Below are positions 36,237 to 43,583 of a stretch of 43,583 nucleotides of DNA, in pieces. The DNA comes from CAZWBR01 sp964404205 (lineage in GTDB: Bacteria > Bacteroidota > Bacteroidia > Bacteroidales > Prolixibacteraceae), in NCBI GenBank assembly GCA_964404205.1, contig CAYOJD010000012.1, forward strand, positions 1-43,583, in the 5' to 3' direction. Position 1 is the stretch's first letter, and every line of letters starts with the position of its first letter. A program made the position numbers and the translations under genes. Under the pieces are notes generated by a model. It was not told where the DNA came from, did no database searches, and saw nothing but the letters and a program-made list of their open reading frames with translations.

Positions 36237-36773
36237 CTATTCAAATTCGATTTTTATCAGGGCAAAGACGGCATAATTGATCATGTCGAGATAGTTGGCA
36301 TCAATCCCTTCCGAGACCAGTGTTTTGCCGTGCTTATCTTCGATTTGCCTGATCCGTTTTAGCTTCATCAGGATCAGGTCGGTGTACGAACTGATACGCA
36401 TTTGCCGCCATGCTTCGCCGTAGTCGTGATTCTTATCGAGCATCAGCGATTTGGCCTTGTTGAGGTTCTCAAGATACATCTTTTCAGTGGTGCCGGCCTC
36501 GAGTTCCTCTTCCGAAGGGCCCAGTTCCAACTGTATCAGCGCCATCGAACAGTAGTTGATAATGCCAATATATTCGCTGCGGGCATCTTCGTCGATCTTC
36601 GAAGTTCCTTTTTCTTCGATACACCTGATCCGCTGTGCTTTAATATATATCTGGTCGGTCATCGATGTGGTGCGCAAAATGCGCCAGGCCGTTCCGTAAT
36701 CTATCATCTTCTTGATAAACAGCTCGTGACAAATGGCAATGATGCGGTCGAATTGTTCGTTTGTTTTTGACAT
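36237..36773 (-). CDS. DUF1599 protein with two tandem domains
   Basis: 178 residues built of two copies of one module: about 17-85 (KKMIDYGTAWRILR, MTDQIYIKAQRIRCIE, IGIINYCSMALIQLEL) and about 108-176 (DKNHDYGEAWRQMRI, YTDLILMKLKRIRQIE, LDMINYAVFALIKIEF). Each has the DYGxAWR...R..S.TDxI...RIRxIE core of DUF1599. A relation to nucleotide-modification or MazG-like folds has been suggested for the family, but no catalytic set is certain here. First gene of a two-gene operon with 35088-36233. Confidence 0.92.
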   Translation of the reverse strand: MSKTNEQFDRIIAICHELFIKKMIDYGTAWRILRTTSMTDQIYIKAQRIRCIEEKGTSKIDEDARSEYIGIINYCSMALIQLELGPSEEELEAGTTEKMYLENLNKAKSLMLDKNHDYGEAWRQMRISSYTDLILMKLKRIRQIEDKHGKTLVSEGIDANYLDMINYAVFALIKIEFE

Positions 36774-36835
36774 AAATCAATAAAATTGAAGTTTAAAAGT
36801 ATGAATTTTTGCGAAACGGATCTGATATTTATGCT

Positions 36836-36843
36836 TACTTTTG
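36836..36843 (+). promoter_or_regulatory. Candidate -7 element of the folP operon
   Basis: TACTTTTG fits TAnnTTTG, about 100 nt before the folP ATG. A TTTG at 36808-36811 is 24 nt upstream, wider than usual for a -33 box. Confidence 0.35.
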
Positions 36844-36942
36844 TGGATAACAGGTAAGGTTATTGTGCCAGATAATGCAATTATTATTTGAAATACAATA
36901 TCTTGCCGTTCGAAACATTGCACCCCGATTTATCTACAATCT

Positions 36943-37821
36943 ATGCTTTTTCAGGACAACGGCAAGAAATTCTATAACAAACGTTCGACCATCAACCTGG
37001 GTGGGGAGCTGATTTCGCTGGCTTCTCCGCAGGTGATGGGCATCCTGAACGTCACCCCCGACTCGTTTTACGATGGCGGGCGCTATCTTACCGAAGCGGA
37101 GATGGTGGATAGGGCTCGTGAAATTGTGGAACAGGGCGGTTCTGTCATCGATATTGGTGGCTACTCTACCCGTCCGGGTGCCGAAGCGGTCGATGCTGCC
37201 GAAGAGTTGAAGCGGCTGCTGCCTGCTGTCATTCGTATTCGGAAAGAATTTCCGGGTGTAGCGCTTTCGGTCGATAGCTTCCGGTCGGATGTGGTGGAAA
37301 AACTGTACGATGCAGCAGGCGACTTTATTGTCAACGATATATCGGGCGGAACAATGGATGGCCAGATGTTTGCCACGGTTGCCCGGCTCAGGCTTCCCTA
37401 TATTTTAATGCACATTCAGGGTACGCCGGCTACCATGCAACAAAACCCGCATTACAACGATGTTACCCAAGAGGTTATCCTGTCGCTTTCGGCCAAAGTC
37501 GATCAACTTAAACTACTGGGGGTAAATGATATCATCATCGATCCTGGATTTGGCTTCGGCAAGAATAGCGCACATAATTTTGAACTGCTCAACCGGCTCG
37601 ATGCTTTCAACCTGTTTGAGCTGCCTCTGCTGGCGGGCCTTTCGCGCAAATCGATGATTTGGCGTACGCTGAATATCACGGCCGGCGATGCGCTGAACGG
37701 CACCAGCGTACTCCATACGCTTGCCCTGATGGGCGGTGCCGATATCCTGCGTGTGCACGATGTAAAAGAAGCTGTGCAGGCGATACAACTTGTAGCCAAA
37801 ACTAAAGCATCTTGCCTATGA
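36943..37821 (+). CDS. folP: Dihydropteroate synthase
   Basis: 292 residues. Motifs: MGILNVTPDSFYDGG, IDIGGYSTRPGAE (pterin-binding loops), SVDSFRSDVV, VNDISGGTMD, IIDPGFGFGK and LAGLSRKSMI. It joins p-aminobenzoate to hydroxymethyl-dihydropterin diphosphate in folate synthesis, the step that sulfonamides block. The stop overlaps the cdaA ATG by 4 bp. Confidence 0.97.
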   Translation: MLFQDNGKKFYNKRSTINLGGELISLASPQVMGILNVTPDSFYDGGRYLTEAEMVDRAREIVEQGGSVIDIGGYSTRPGAEAVDAAEELKRLLPAVIRIRKEFPGVALSVDSFRSDVVEKLYDAAGDFIVNDISGGTMDGQMFATVARLRLPYILMHIQGTPATMQQNPHYNDVTQEVILSLSAKVDQLKLLGVNDIIIDPGFGFGKNSAHNFELLNRLDAFNLFELPLLAGLSRKSMIWRTLNITAGDALNGTSVLHTLALMGGADILRVHDVKEAVQAIQLVAKTKASCL

Positions 37822-38603
37822 TTGATCTTTTTATCCATATCCGCCTGCTCGATCTGATAGACATCCTTGTGGTGGCCATTATCATGTACGAGTTGTACCT
37901 GCTGGTGCGCGGCACCGTTACCTACAGCATTTTTCTTGGAATATTTATTGTGTTTGTTGTCTGGCTGGTGGTTCGGGCGCTTAAAATGGAGTTACTGGGC
38001 TCTATTCTCGGACAGCTTTTCGGGGTCGGGGTTATCGCCATTATCATCGTCTTCCAGCAGGAGGTGCGTAAATTTCTGCTGATGTTGGGCAATCGTTACC
38101 GTAACAATAAAAAGATTACCATCGAGAACCTCTTCTCGGGGCCCTACAACAATGCCGTTACCGAATCGGGGTTATATGCCATTGTCGAGTCGTGTCAGGC
38201 CATGTCGAAATCGAAAACCGGCGCACTGATCGTGATAACAAGGGGTAACGAGTTGAAAGAATATGTGCAGACCGGCGAACTGCTCGATGCCGAACTGTCG
38301 GCAGAGTTATTGAAAAGCATCTTTTTCAAAAATGCCCCGCTGCACGACGGGGCCGTGATTATCGGTACCAACCGTATCCGTGCAGCCCGTTGCATCCTGC
38401 CAGTATCCCAAAACCAGGAGATTGCCCCGGCATTGGGGCTACGCCACCGTGCAGCCATCGGCATTACCGAACAGACCGATGCTTTCACCATTGTGGTTAG
38501 TGAAGAGACCGGCCGGATATCGATAACCGAGAATGGTAAAATAAAAGAAGATATTGTCCCCGAAGATTTGTTTAAGATACTGGAGTCCAATCCGGCAAAA
38601 TAA
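37818..38603 (+). CDS. cdaA: Membrane diadenylate cyclase CdaA
   Basis: About 261 residues. Three N-terminal membrane helices (within about 1-80) precede the DAC domain (about 95-250) with its DGAVIIG and LRHRAAIGITEQTDA motifs, the metal and ATP sites of c-di-AMP synthases. CdaA makes c-di-AMP, which controls potassium and osmolyte balance and wall stress. ATG 37818 overlaps the folP stop (ATGA); an upstream TTG (37812) opens the frame but is not needed. folP-cdaA linkage is seen in other Bacteroidetes as I recall. Confidence 0.95.
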   Translation: MIDLFIHIRLLDLIDILVVAIIMYELYLLVRGTVTYSIFLGIFIVFVVWLVVRALKMELLGSILGQLFGVGVIAIIIVFQQEVRKFLLMLGNRYRNNKKITIENLFSGPYNNAVTESGLYAIVESCQAMSKSKTGALIVITRGNELKEYVQTGELLDAELSAELLKSIFFKNAPLHDGAVIIGTNRIRAARCILPVSQNQEIAPALGLRHRAAIGITEQTDAFTIVVSEETGRISITENGKIKEDIVPEDLFKILESNPAK

Positions 38604-38632
38604 CCGGCTGCAAAGCCTTTAATCAATATGTT

Positions 38633-39220
38633 ATGGAGATGTTTACTGCCTACGGGTTTGAATGGTTCGATTTTGTTGTGCTGCCCTTGCTGATTTTTCT
38701 GGCGCGCATCTGCGATGTAACCATCGGTACGATACGTATTATTATGGTATCGCGGGGCCAGCGTCGCCTTGCCCCATTGTTGGGCTTTTTCGAAGTGCTT
38801 ATCTGGATTATTGCCATCAGTCGCATTATGCAGAACCTCGACAATCCGGTGTGCTATATCTTTTATGCCGCAGGGTTTGCTACCGGAAATTATATCGGGA
38901 TATGGCTCGAAGAGAAACTGGCGGTCGGGATTGTCCAGTTGCAGATTATCACCCGCAAGGATCCTACCAAATTAATCGAGGCGTTGAAAGAGGCCGGCTA
39001 TGGCATTACCCATCACAATGCCGAAGGAGGAGCCAGCGGACGGTGGGTGAGTGTGATTTACAGCATTGTCAACCGTGCCGAAATGGCTAAAGTGGTCGGC
39101 ATTATCCGTCAGCACAATCCCAATGCCTTCTATTCGGTGGGCGATGTCCGCTTTGTAAACAAAGATTTGCCTTCGTTGCCTGCTTCCAAATCGATTTTTG
39201 GTTTCCGTTTGGGGAAGTAA
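38633..39220 (+). CDS. DUF2179 / UPF0316-type membrane protein
   Basis: 195 residues. Three N-terminal membrane helices (about 15-100: VVLPLLIFLARICDVTIGTIRIIMV, VLIWIIAI, AAGFATGNYIGIWL) followed by a soluble DUF2179-like domain (LQIITRKDPTKLIEALKEAGYGITHHNAEG, GRWVSVIYSIVNRAE). Such soluble domains resemble regulatory ligand-binding domains. It reads 29 bp after cdaA on the same strand; a c-di-AMP link is a guess. A weak stem (39256-39273, GTCACC/GGTGAC) beyond the stop could end the transcript. 39221-39567 otherwise holds no gene I can support. Confidence 0.88.
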   Translation: MEMFTAYGFEWFDFVVLPLLIFLARICDVTIGTIRIIMVSRGQRRLAPLLGFFEVLIWIIAISRIMQNLDNPVCYIFYAAGFATGNYIGIWLEEKLAVGIVQLQIITRKDPTKLIEALKEAGYGITHHNAEGGASGRWVSVIYSIVNRAEMAKVVGIIRQHNPNAFYSVGDVRFVNKDLPSLPASKSIFGFRLGK

Positions 39221-39567
39221 ACTTTCGAATATCCGAATCTCAGAGTATTTGTGGTGTCACCGAGTCGGGTGACCATTAATCTACTTTTTCTTTGACCCGT
39301 TTCCGCACCAGAGACACTGGCTTCATATCCCCGCTGATACGGCCTGCCAAATGGACCCAAAGGGGAGTTGATGCGGAGTTGATCAGGCGTTGTTGCCGTG
39401 TCGAACGATTGTTATATTGTGTTTTTTGGCCATGTTGGCTAAATGTTGTTTGTTTGTTCGAAGCGGCCCATTGGCCGGCACGATGGTCGCCATACCAAGC
39501 GATAGCCCAAAAAAAACCGGGAAGGGGCGAGTGCCTATCCGTTTGCAGCGGTTGACGGGTAGTGCGG

Positions 39568-40044
39568 TTATTTCTTCCCGTGACCCTTGTTTTTGTCGTG
39601 ACCCTTGCCGTGCGGGTCATTGCTGCCCTTTCCTTTTTTGTCCCACTCCGTTTTCCAGTTGTTTTCGTAGCCATCCATAAAATCTTTCATCCGTTTGAAT
39701 TCGGGGCTGCCTGGTTTTATGCCCAGCTCCCTCGCTATATTTCCCCACCCTTTCTTCTGTCCGAATGCATCGGCGATGTCCGAGATGGGTTTATGGGTAA
39801 TGCGGCGTAACTCAAGCGCGATAGCCAGATCGCCCCAGTTACGGTTAAATTTTGGGAAGAGGTTATCGAGGTCGCCAATACGGGTATCGAATTGACGTGA
39901 CAAATGTTCTTTAAAAAATTGGGCATCTTTCCCGGCCAGCGAGTTGGCTTTGTCGCGGAACAGGTCAAAATCGTTCTGCTTTTTCTGGGCATAGGCCGAA
40001 ACCGTGATTAGGAGTATCAGTAACATCACTGCTTTTTTCATCAT
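39568..40044 (-). CDS. Small secreted protein with Gly/His/Lys-rich tail, function unknown
   Basis: 158 residues. Signal peptide MMKKAVMLLILLITVSAYA is cleaved before QKKQND. The mature part has a helical segment (FDLFRDKANSLAGKDAQFF), a middle region (LAIALELRRITHKPISDIADAF, KGWGNIARELGIKPGSPEFKR) and a tail of repeated Gly, Lys and His (PHGKGHDKNKGHGKK). The tail could bind metal ions or anionic polymers. I do not recognise the family. It lies downstream of asnB, separated by a terminator, and has its own leader region. Confidence 0.7.
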   Translation of the reverse strand: MMKKAVMLLILLITVSAYAQKKQNDFDLFRDKANSLAGKDAQFFKEHLSRQFDTRIGDLDNLFPKFNRNWGDLAIALELRRITHKPISDIADAFGQKKGWGNIARELGIKPGSPEFKRMKDFMDGYENNWKTEWDKKGKGSNDPHGKGHDKNKGHGKK

Positions 40045-40182
40045 CGCATCATTTAAGTTGATACTGTTGTTTGAATTGAATTAGGGTCAAATAAATGTTT
40101 TATTGAATAAACAATGAACAATGCAATAGGTTCAACGCCATTCGGCATCAAATTACGTAGCCTGAATGGTAGAAGCGGTGCA

Positions 40183-40215
40183 AAAAGGAAGCGCCCCGGG
40201 AAAGTCGGAGCGCTT
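40183..40215 (-). terminator. Intrinsic terminator of asnB
   Basis: AAGCGC (40189-40194) and GCGCTT (40210-40215) form the stem, extended by an inner GG/CC pair after one mismatch. On the minus strand it is followed by CC and five T (complement of 40182-40186). It lies about 125 bp after the asnB stop; 40216-40340 has no other feature. Confidence 0.75.
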
Positions 40216-40340
40216 GTATAATAAGGGATAATGGTTCTCAGTGGTGCATTTTATTGCCATTTCGCTGCACTCCCTGTTCCTTTGGCAACCTTGCTGCCGG
40301 ATAATTCTCCAATCAGGATGTTAATACTGTTAAATAGAAA

Positions 40341-42011
40341 TTAGCTGTTGGCATTTTGATGGACCGATTTGACCGAACGGCCCGAAGGGTCGGCGTTGTT
40401 GCGGAACGAAGCATCCCAGGCCAATGCTTCGGGGGTCGAGCAGGCAATCGATGGTACCGACGGTACGCATTGCGCGGCGGTGTCGGAAGGGAAGTGTTCG
40501 GCAAAGATAGAACGGTAGAAATATTCCTCTTTCGACATGGGGGTATTGATGGGGTATCTGAATTTGGCATTGGCCATCTGTTCGTCGGTCACCTTTTCGG
40601 AAGTAAGCTGTTTCAGGGTATCAATCCAGTTGTAGCCCACCCCGTCGGAGAACTGCTCTTTTTGACGCCATACCACGCTTTCGGGCAGATAGTTTTCGAA
40701 AGCCTTGCGGACCACCCATTTCTCCATTCGACCGTTTTTGGCCATCTTCTCTTCGGGATTTAACCGCATGGCTACATCGATAAATGCTTTGTCGAGAAAG
40801 GGTACCCTTCCTTCTACACCCCAGGCGGCCAGCGATTTATTGGCCCGAAGGCAGTCGTAAAGGTGCAGTTTGCTTAGTTTGCGTACTGTCTCCTCGTGAA
40901 AAGCTTTCGCGTTGGGCGCTTTGTGGAAATAGAGATAGCCGCCAAACAGTTCGTCGGCCCCTTCGCCCGAGAGGACCATTTTAACCCCCATCGATTTGAT
41001 GACCCTTGCCATCAGGTACATCGGGGTCGAAGCCCTGACGGTGGTCACGTCGTAGGTTTCGAGGTGGTAAATCACATCGCGGATGGCATCCAGCCCTTCC
41101 TGCACGGTGAAGTGGATTTCGTGATGGATGGTGCCAATATGGTCGGCAACTTTTTTAGCAGCCGATAGGTCGGGCGAACCGGCCAGACCAACGGCAAAGG
41201 AGTGGAGCTGGGGCCACCAGGCTTCCTGCTCATTGTCGGTTTCAATCCGTTTGCCGGCATATTTTTTGGCAATGGCCGAGATAACGGAAGAGTCGAGCCC
41301 GCCCGAAAGGAGTACGCCGTAAGGTACATCCGACATCAGCTGGCGGTGTACGGCATCTTCGAGTGCCTGACGGAGTTCATCGATGTCGGCTTTATTTTCT
41401 TTTACGGCTTCATATTCGGTCCATTCGCGCTGGTACCATTTTTTTGGGGTGCCCTCTTTACTATATAAATAGTGTCCCGGAAGGAACTCTTCAATTTTCT
41501 TGCAGGTACCTTCGAGCGCTTTCAGTTCGGATGCCACGTAGAAGGTGCCGTTGGCATCCCAGCCCATATAGAGCGGGATAATGCCAATATGGTCGCGGGC
41601 AATCAGGTAGCTGTCCTTCTCGACATCGTAAAGGGCGAAGGCAAAAATGCCGTTCAGCTCTTCGAGGAAGCTGATTCCCTTTTTGCGGTAGAGCGCCAGG
41701 ATTACCTCGCAATCGGACTGGGTCAGGAATTCATACTCACTTTCCAGTGGTTTGCGCAATTCGCGGTGGTTATAAATCTCGCCGTTGACCCCCAGCACCA
41801 GTTTTTGATCTTTGCTGTAGAGCGGTTGGCGGCCCGACGAAGGGTCGACAATGGCCAGCCGTTCGTGGGCAATAATGGCATTTTCGCCCACAAAGATACC
41901 CGACCAGTCCGGTCCGCGGTGCCTTACTTTTTTCGACATTTCCAGCGCTTTGGTGCGGAGCCCCTCCTGTGCCCCCCCCCTGATATCAAAAATTCCTACA
42001 ATTCCACACAT
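40341..42011 (-). CDS. asnB: Asparagine synthase (glutamine-hydrolysing), AsnB type
   Basis: 556 residues. Starts MCGIVGIF; Cys2 is the glutaminase nucleophile. The N-terminal glutaminase domain has HERLAIVDPSSGRQPL and VNGEIYNHRELR; the synthetase domain has VLLSGGLDSSVISAIA (PP-loop), ASTPMYLMARVIK, LSGEGADELFGGYLYFHKAP and RVPFLDKAFIDVAMRL. It makes asparagine from aspartate, glutamine and ATP. An odd point is a run of nine G in the coding strand at codons 11-14 (41972-41980), a site prone to slippage. CAAATATA at 42117-42124 reads as TATATTTG on the minus strand, a likely -7 box. Confidence 0.97.
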   Translation of the reverse strand: MCGIVGIFDIRGGAQEGLRTKALEMSKKVRHRGPDWSGIFVGENAIIAHERLAIVDPSSGRQPLYSKDQKLVLGVNGEIYNHRELRKPLESEYEFLTQSDCEVILALYRKKGISFLEELNGIFAFALYDVEKDSYLIARDHIGIIPLYMGWDANGTFYVASELKALEGTCKKIEEFLPGHYLYSKEGTPKKWYQREWTEYEAVKENKADIDELRQALEDAVHRQLMSDVPYGVLLSGGLDSSVISAIAKKYAGKRIETDNEQEAWWPQLHSFAVGLAGSPDLSAAKKVADHIGTIHHEIHFTVQEGLDAIRDVIYHLETYDVTTVRASTPMYLMARVIKSMGVKMVLSGEGADELFGGYLYFHKAPNAKAFHEETVRKLSKLHLYDCLRANKSLAAWGVEGRVPFLDKAFIDVAMRLNPEEKMAKNGRMEKWVVRKAFENYLPESVVWRQKEQFSDGVGYNWIDTLKQLTSEKVTDEQMANAKFRYPINTPMSKEEYFYRSIFAEHFPSDTAAQCVPSVPSIACSTPEALAWDASFRNNADPSGRSVKSVHQNANS

Positions 42012-42594
42012 ATCGTTGCTTTATTAATGATGTTATCTAAAAAAAACATATTTATTGTAATACATTCTGTTTTGTATTTGATAAAAGTGTATCACAATGA
42101 TGTAAAAATAGTGCTCCAAATATACAAAAATGGTTGAATTGGTTTAAATAATTGTCAAAAAGACATTAAATATTCCGTTTTGCGGTTGTGCGGCGGGTTA
42201 TTGGCAACCGCGCTAAACAAAATAATATGTACAATTATTTTGTGCTGAAATGAAACCTCAGGTAGCCCCGCTTACGTATTTAACCGTAGATTATTGATGA
42301 GATTTGATAGCGATACAGTGCCATAATTGAGTTTGGCACGTTTTTTGATTTTTTTAATTCTTGTTAATTCTTTGTAAGATTGTATGTTAGGTAAAATGGG
42401 TAATTTTGCAGCCTCCAGGCAGTTTTTGGATAATGGTTACGGAGAAACGAATTTTAACGGGGTTGCCGTACCGTTTGTTGGAGTGTTATATGGCCATCAT
42501 GCTGCATTTTCAGGTTGTAATTTTAAAAAGATGAACAATAATTTCAAATTGTTTAATCAAATCTGCTGATTATCTATTGCCCTGAGCGTAAGGT

Positions 42595-42624
42595 TTTAAA
42601 ATCCACGAAAATGGGGATTTTAAA
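42595..42624. repeat. 10-bp inverted repeat in the leader of the last two genes
   Basis: TTTAAAATCC and its exact reverse complement GGATTTTAAA, with a 10-nt loop. It could be an operator, or a terminator of leader RNA from the promoter near 42401. No T run follows. Confidence 0.6.
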
Positions 42625-42733
42625 TCGGATGGGTTTGGTATAGATTTGTAAAGTGGATAAAAAATGTTGATAACCTATTTTGAAATGTTAATAAATGTTG
42701 TAAATTGTAGGGGAATTAACAAAAGGTAAAGGG

Positions 42734-42764
42734 TTGGACAAGGGTAAAAAGGCATATTATTTTG
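42734..42764 (+). promoter_or_regulatory. Candidate promoter of the secreted-protein pair
   Basis: TTG (42734-42736) and TTATTTTG (42757-42764) are 20 nt apart; the -7 box differs at one position from TAnnTTTG. Transcription would begin near 42771, leaving a leader of about 50 nt before the ATG at 42820. Confidence 0.4.
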
Positions 42765-42819
42765 CTTCCCGCAATGCAATCCTAACATAAGATAACTCAA
42801 AATGAAACAAAAATAAACA

Positions 42820-43365
42820 ATGATGAAATCTATGAATCTTCCTGTAGAGCAACTGCTTTCGGCAGTTCAAGCGCCGGTAAACGGTAAAAAGGGTAAGAAC
42901 CTAATCAAGAGGCTGGCATTGATGTCGGTTTTTGTAGTTTCTTTCTTCCTGTCGCAGGCTCAGGTTGTTGAGCAAAAGGCGATGATGTCGGCCATGACCG
43001 ATCCAAATGAAGTGGCCAGATTGGAAAGTTTGATATCGGATCTGCAACCTGCAGTTTATATTACTACAACGGATATAAATGTGTACGGTGAATCGGCTCC
43101 TGTATGTGCCGAGGTTGATCTTACGGCACTCAGTCGTTTGGCTGAAAGCAATGGTGCTTTTGCCGGGGTTGAGTTGCTTACCGTTCGGGTGAAAAAGAAT
43201 TCAGATCTTGGGGTTGTAGTTGATTTAAGTAAACTGACTGCTTTTACCAACCTGAAATATGTTCAAATTATCTGTGAAATTGAATGCAACCCCTCGCAGG
43301 TGGCCAATATGGTAAAGAACGGTGGTGCAGTGAAAGCATTTTATATTATCTCCATCCCATCATAA
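42820..43365 (+). CDS. Secreted protein of unknown function preceding a large surface protein
   Basis: 181 residues. A positively charged N-terminus and a hydrophobic stretch (ALMSVFVVSFFLSQAQ, about 33-48) form a long-type signal peptide. The mature part has alternating hydrophobic strands (AVYITTTDINVYGE, VELLTVRVKK, LKYVQIICEIECN) and two cysteines in CEIEC plus one in PVCAEV; no known domain. ATG occurs at 42820 and 42823. It lies 20 bp before the next secreted-protein start, so they are likely co-transcribed, and the first may be a small partner of the second. Confidence 0.75.
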   Translation: MMKSMNLPVEQLLSAVQAPVNGKKGKNLIKRLALMSVFVVSFFLSQAQVVEQKAMMSAMTDPNEVARLESLISDLQPAVYITTTDINVYGESAPVCAEVDLTALSRLAESNGAFAGVELLTVRVKKNSDLGVVVDLSKLTAFTNLKYVQIICEIECNPSQVANMVKNGGAVKAFYIISIPS

Positions 43366-43385
43366 ACCAAGCTAATTAACAAGTT

Positions 43386-43583
43386 ATGAGAAACAGAGAT
43401 TATAATCAGAAGATAAGCAGGCTTTGCAGTTTGTTTATTTTAACGGCATTTCTGCTAATGGCAAATGCCTTTGTGGCCAATAGTCAGGTAAGAAAGGCTT
43501 TTACGCAGCGTACATCATCGTATTCCCCAACGAAAAAGATATATAATATCAAGGGCGATTTTACGATGATTGGAAATACCAAT
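43386..43583 (+). CDS. Start of a secreted protein, probably a large surface/T9SS-type protein (truncated by window end)
   Basis: 66 codons are visible from ATG 43386. A signal peptide (SLFILTAFLLMANAFVANSQ) is followed by a basic linker and then YNIKGDFTMIGNTN at the window end. The KGDFTMIGNTN phrase is familiar to me from the mature start of very large Bacteroidetes surface proteins that often carry a C-terminal type IX secretion signal; that end is outside the window, so this is an inference. Confidence 0.7.
   Translation, partial: MRNRDYNQKISRLCSLFILTAFLLMANAFVANSQVRKAFTQRTSSYSPTKKIYNIKGDFTMIGNTN

Larger units (their letters stand above)
42012..42819. other. AT-rich intergenic region (about 800 bp) with candidate promoters and a stem-loop
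   Basis: No supported gene. It holds the asnB promoter region on the minus side and, on the plus side, a candidate promoter TTG (42380-42382)-N18-TAATTTTG (42401-42408), a perfect 10-bp stem TTTAAAATCC / GGATTTTAAA (42595-42604 and 42615-42624), and a second candidate promoter TTG (42734-42736)-N20-TTATTTTG (42757-42764). A 61-codon frame at 42384 overlaps the first promoter and is not supported. Confidence 0.6.

Noticed and set aside
39276..39674. 132-codon minus-strand frame
   Set aside because: It overlaps the end of the secreted protein in another frame, is rich in Arg/Thr in the way shadow frames are, and has no recognisable domain.
42384..42569. 61-codon plus-strand frame
   Set aside because: It overlaps a better-supported promoter-like site, lacks a signal or domain, and lies in AT-rich intergenic DNA.

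Overview
The window looks like chromosomal DNA from an anaerobic Bacteroidota, most likely of the Bacteroidales type. The evidence is a 286-residue Bacteroidetes-style primary sigma factor, promoter-like sites of the TTG-N18/20-TAnnTTTG kind, scarce Shine-Dalgarno sequences, and families typical of the phylum (DUF5686 with a carboxypeptidase regulatory-like domain, a BT_3928-like DoxX protein, DUF1599, a TPR protein paired with an outer-membrane barrel). A glycyl-radical enzyme and a flavodiiron protein point to an anaerobic or microaerobic life. No rRNA, tRNA, CRISPR array, insertion sequence or prophage was seen.

Layout. 1-562 is a tandem array with a 41/42 bp period, in two sequence versions that both place an inverted repeat in each unit. 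813-5379 (+) is a likely operon: glycyl-radical activase, a trans-4-hydroxy-L-proline dehydratase-like glycyl-radical enzyme, and a secreted S37-type prolyl peptidase; together they suggest use of collagen- or hydroxyproline-rich peptides. 5384-8496 (-) holds an OvoA-like ovothiol enzyme behind two small membrane proteins. 8643-13447 (+) carries a HAD phosphatase, a secreted EEP-family protein, uvrB, a small HD protein and an FMN reductase interrupted by a 10-N assembly gap. 13506-20496 (-) holds rpoD, a DegQ/HtrA protease, a NarL-type response regulator with its kinase, a LOG-family hydrolase and gyrB. 20751-25585 (-) is an overlapping outer-membrane barrel/TPR pair. 25726-27557 (+) has an FtsE-like ATPase and murB, converging on mltG (-). 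28761-30521 (+) has a flavodiiron protein and a phosphodiesterase. 30573-36773 (-) carries prmA, a DUF5686 protein, tpiA, a DoxX-family protein and DUF1599. 36943-39220 (+) is folP, cdaA and a DUF2179-type membrane protein. 39568-42011 (-) has a small secreted protein and asnB. 42012-42819 is an AT-rich regulatory stretch, followed by two secreted proteins (+), the last cut by the window end.

Most of the window is conserved core (DNA repair, supercoiling, transcription, cell wall, folate, c-di-AMP). The accessory parts are the left end (repeat array, hydroxyproline cassette, OvoA) and the right end (secreted proteins behind a long leader). The features most worth following are the structure-conserving repeat array, the hydroxyproline/prolyl-peptidase cassette, ovoA in an apparent anaerobe, and a nine-G tract at the start of asnB.
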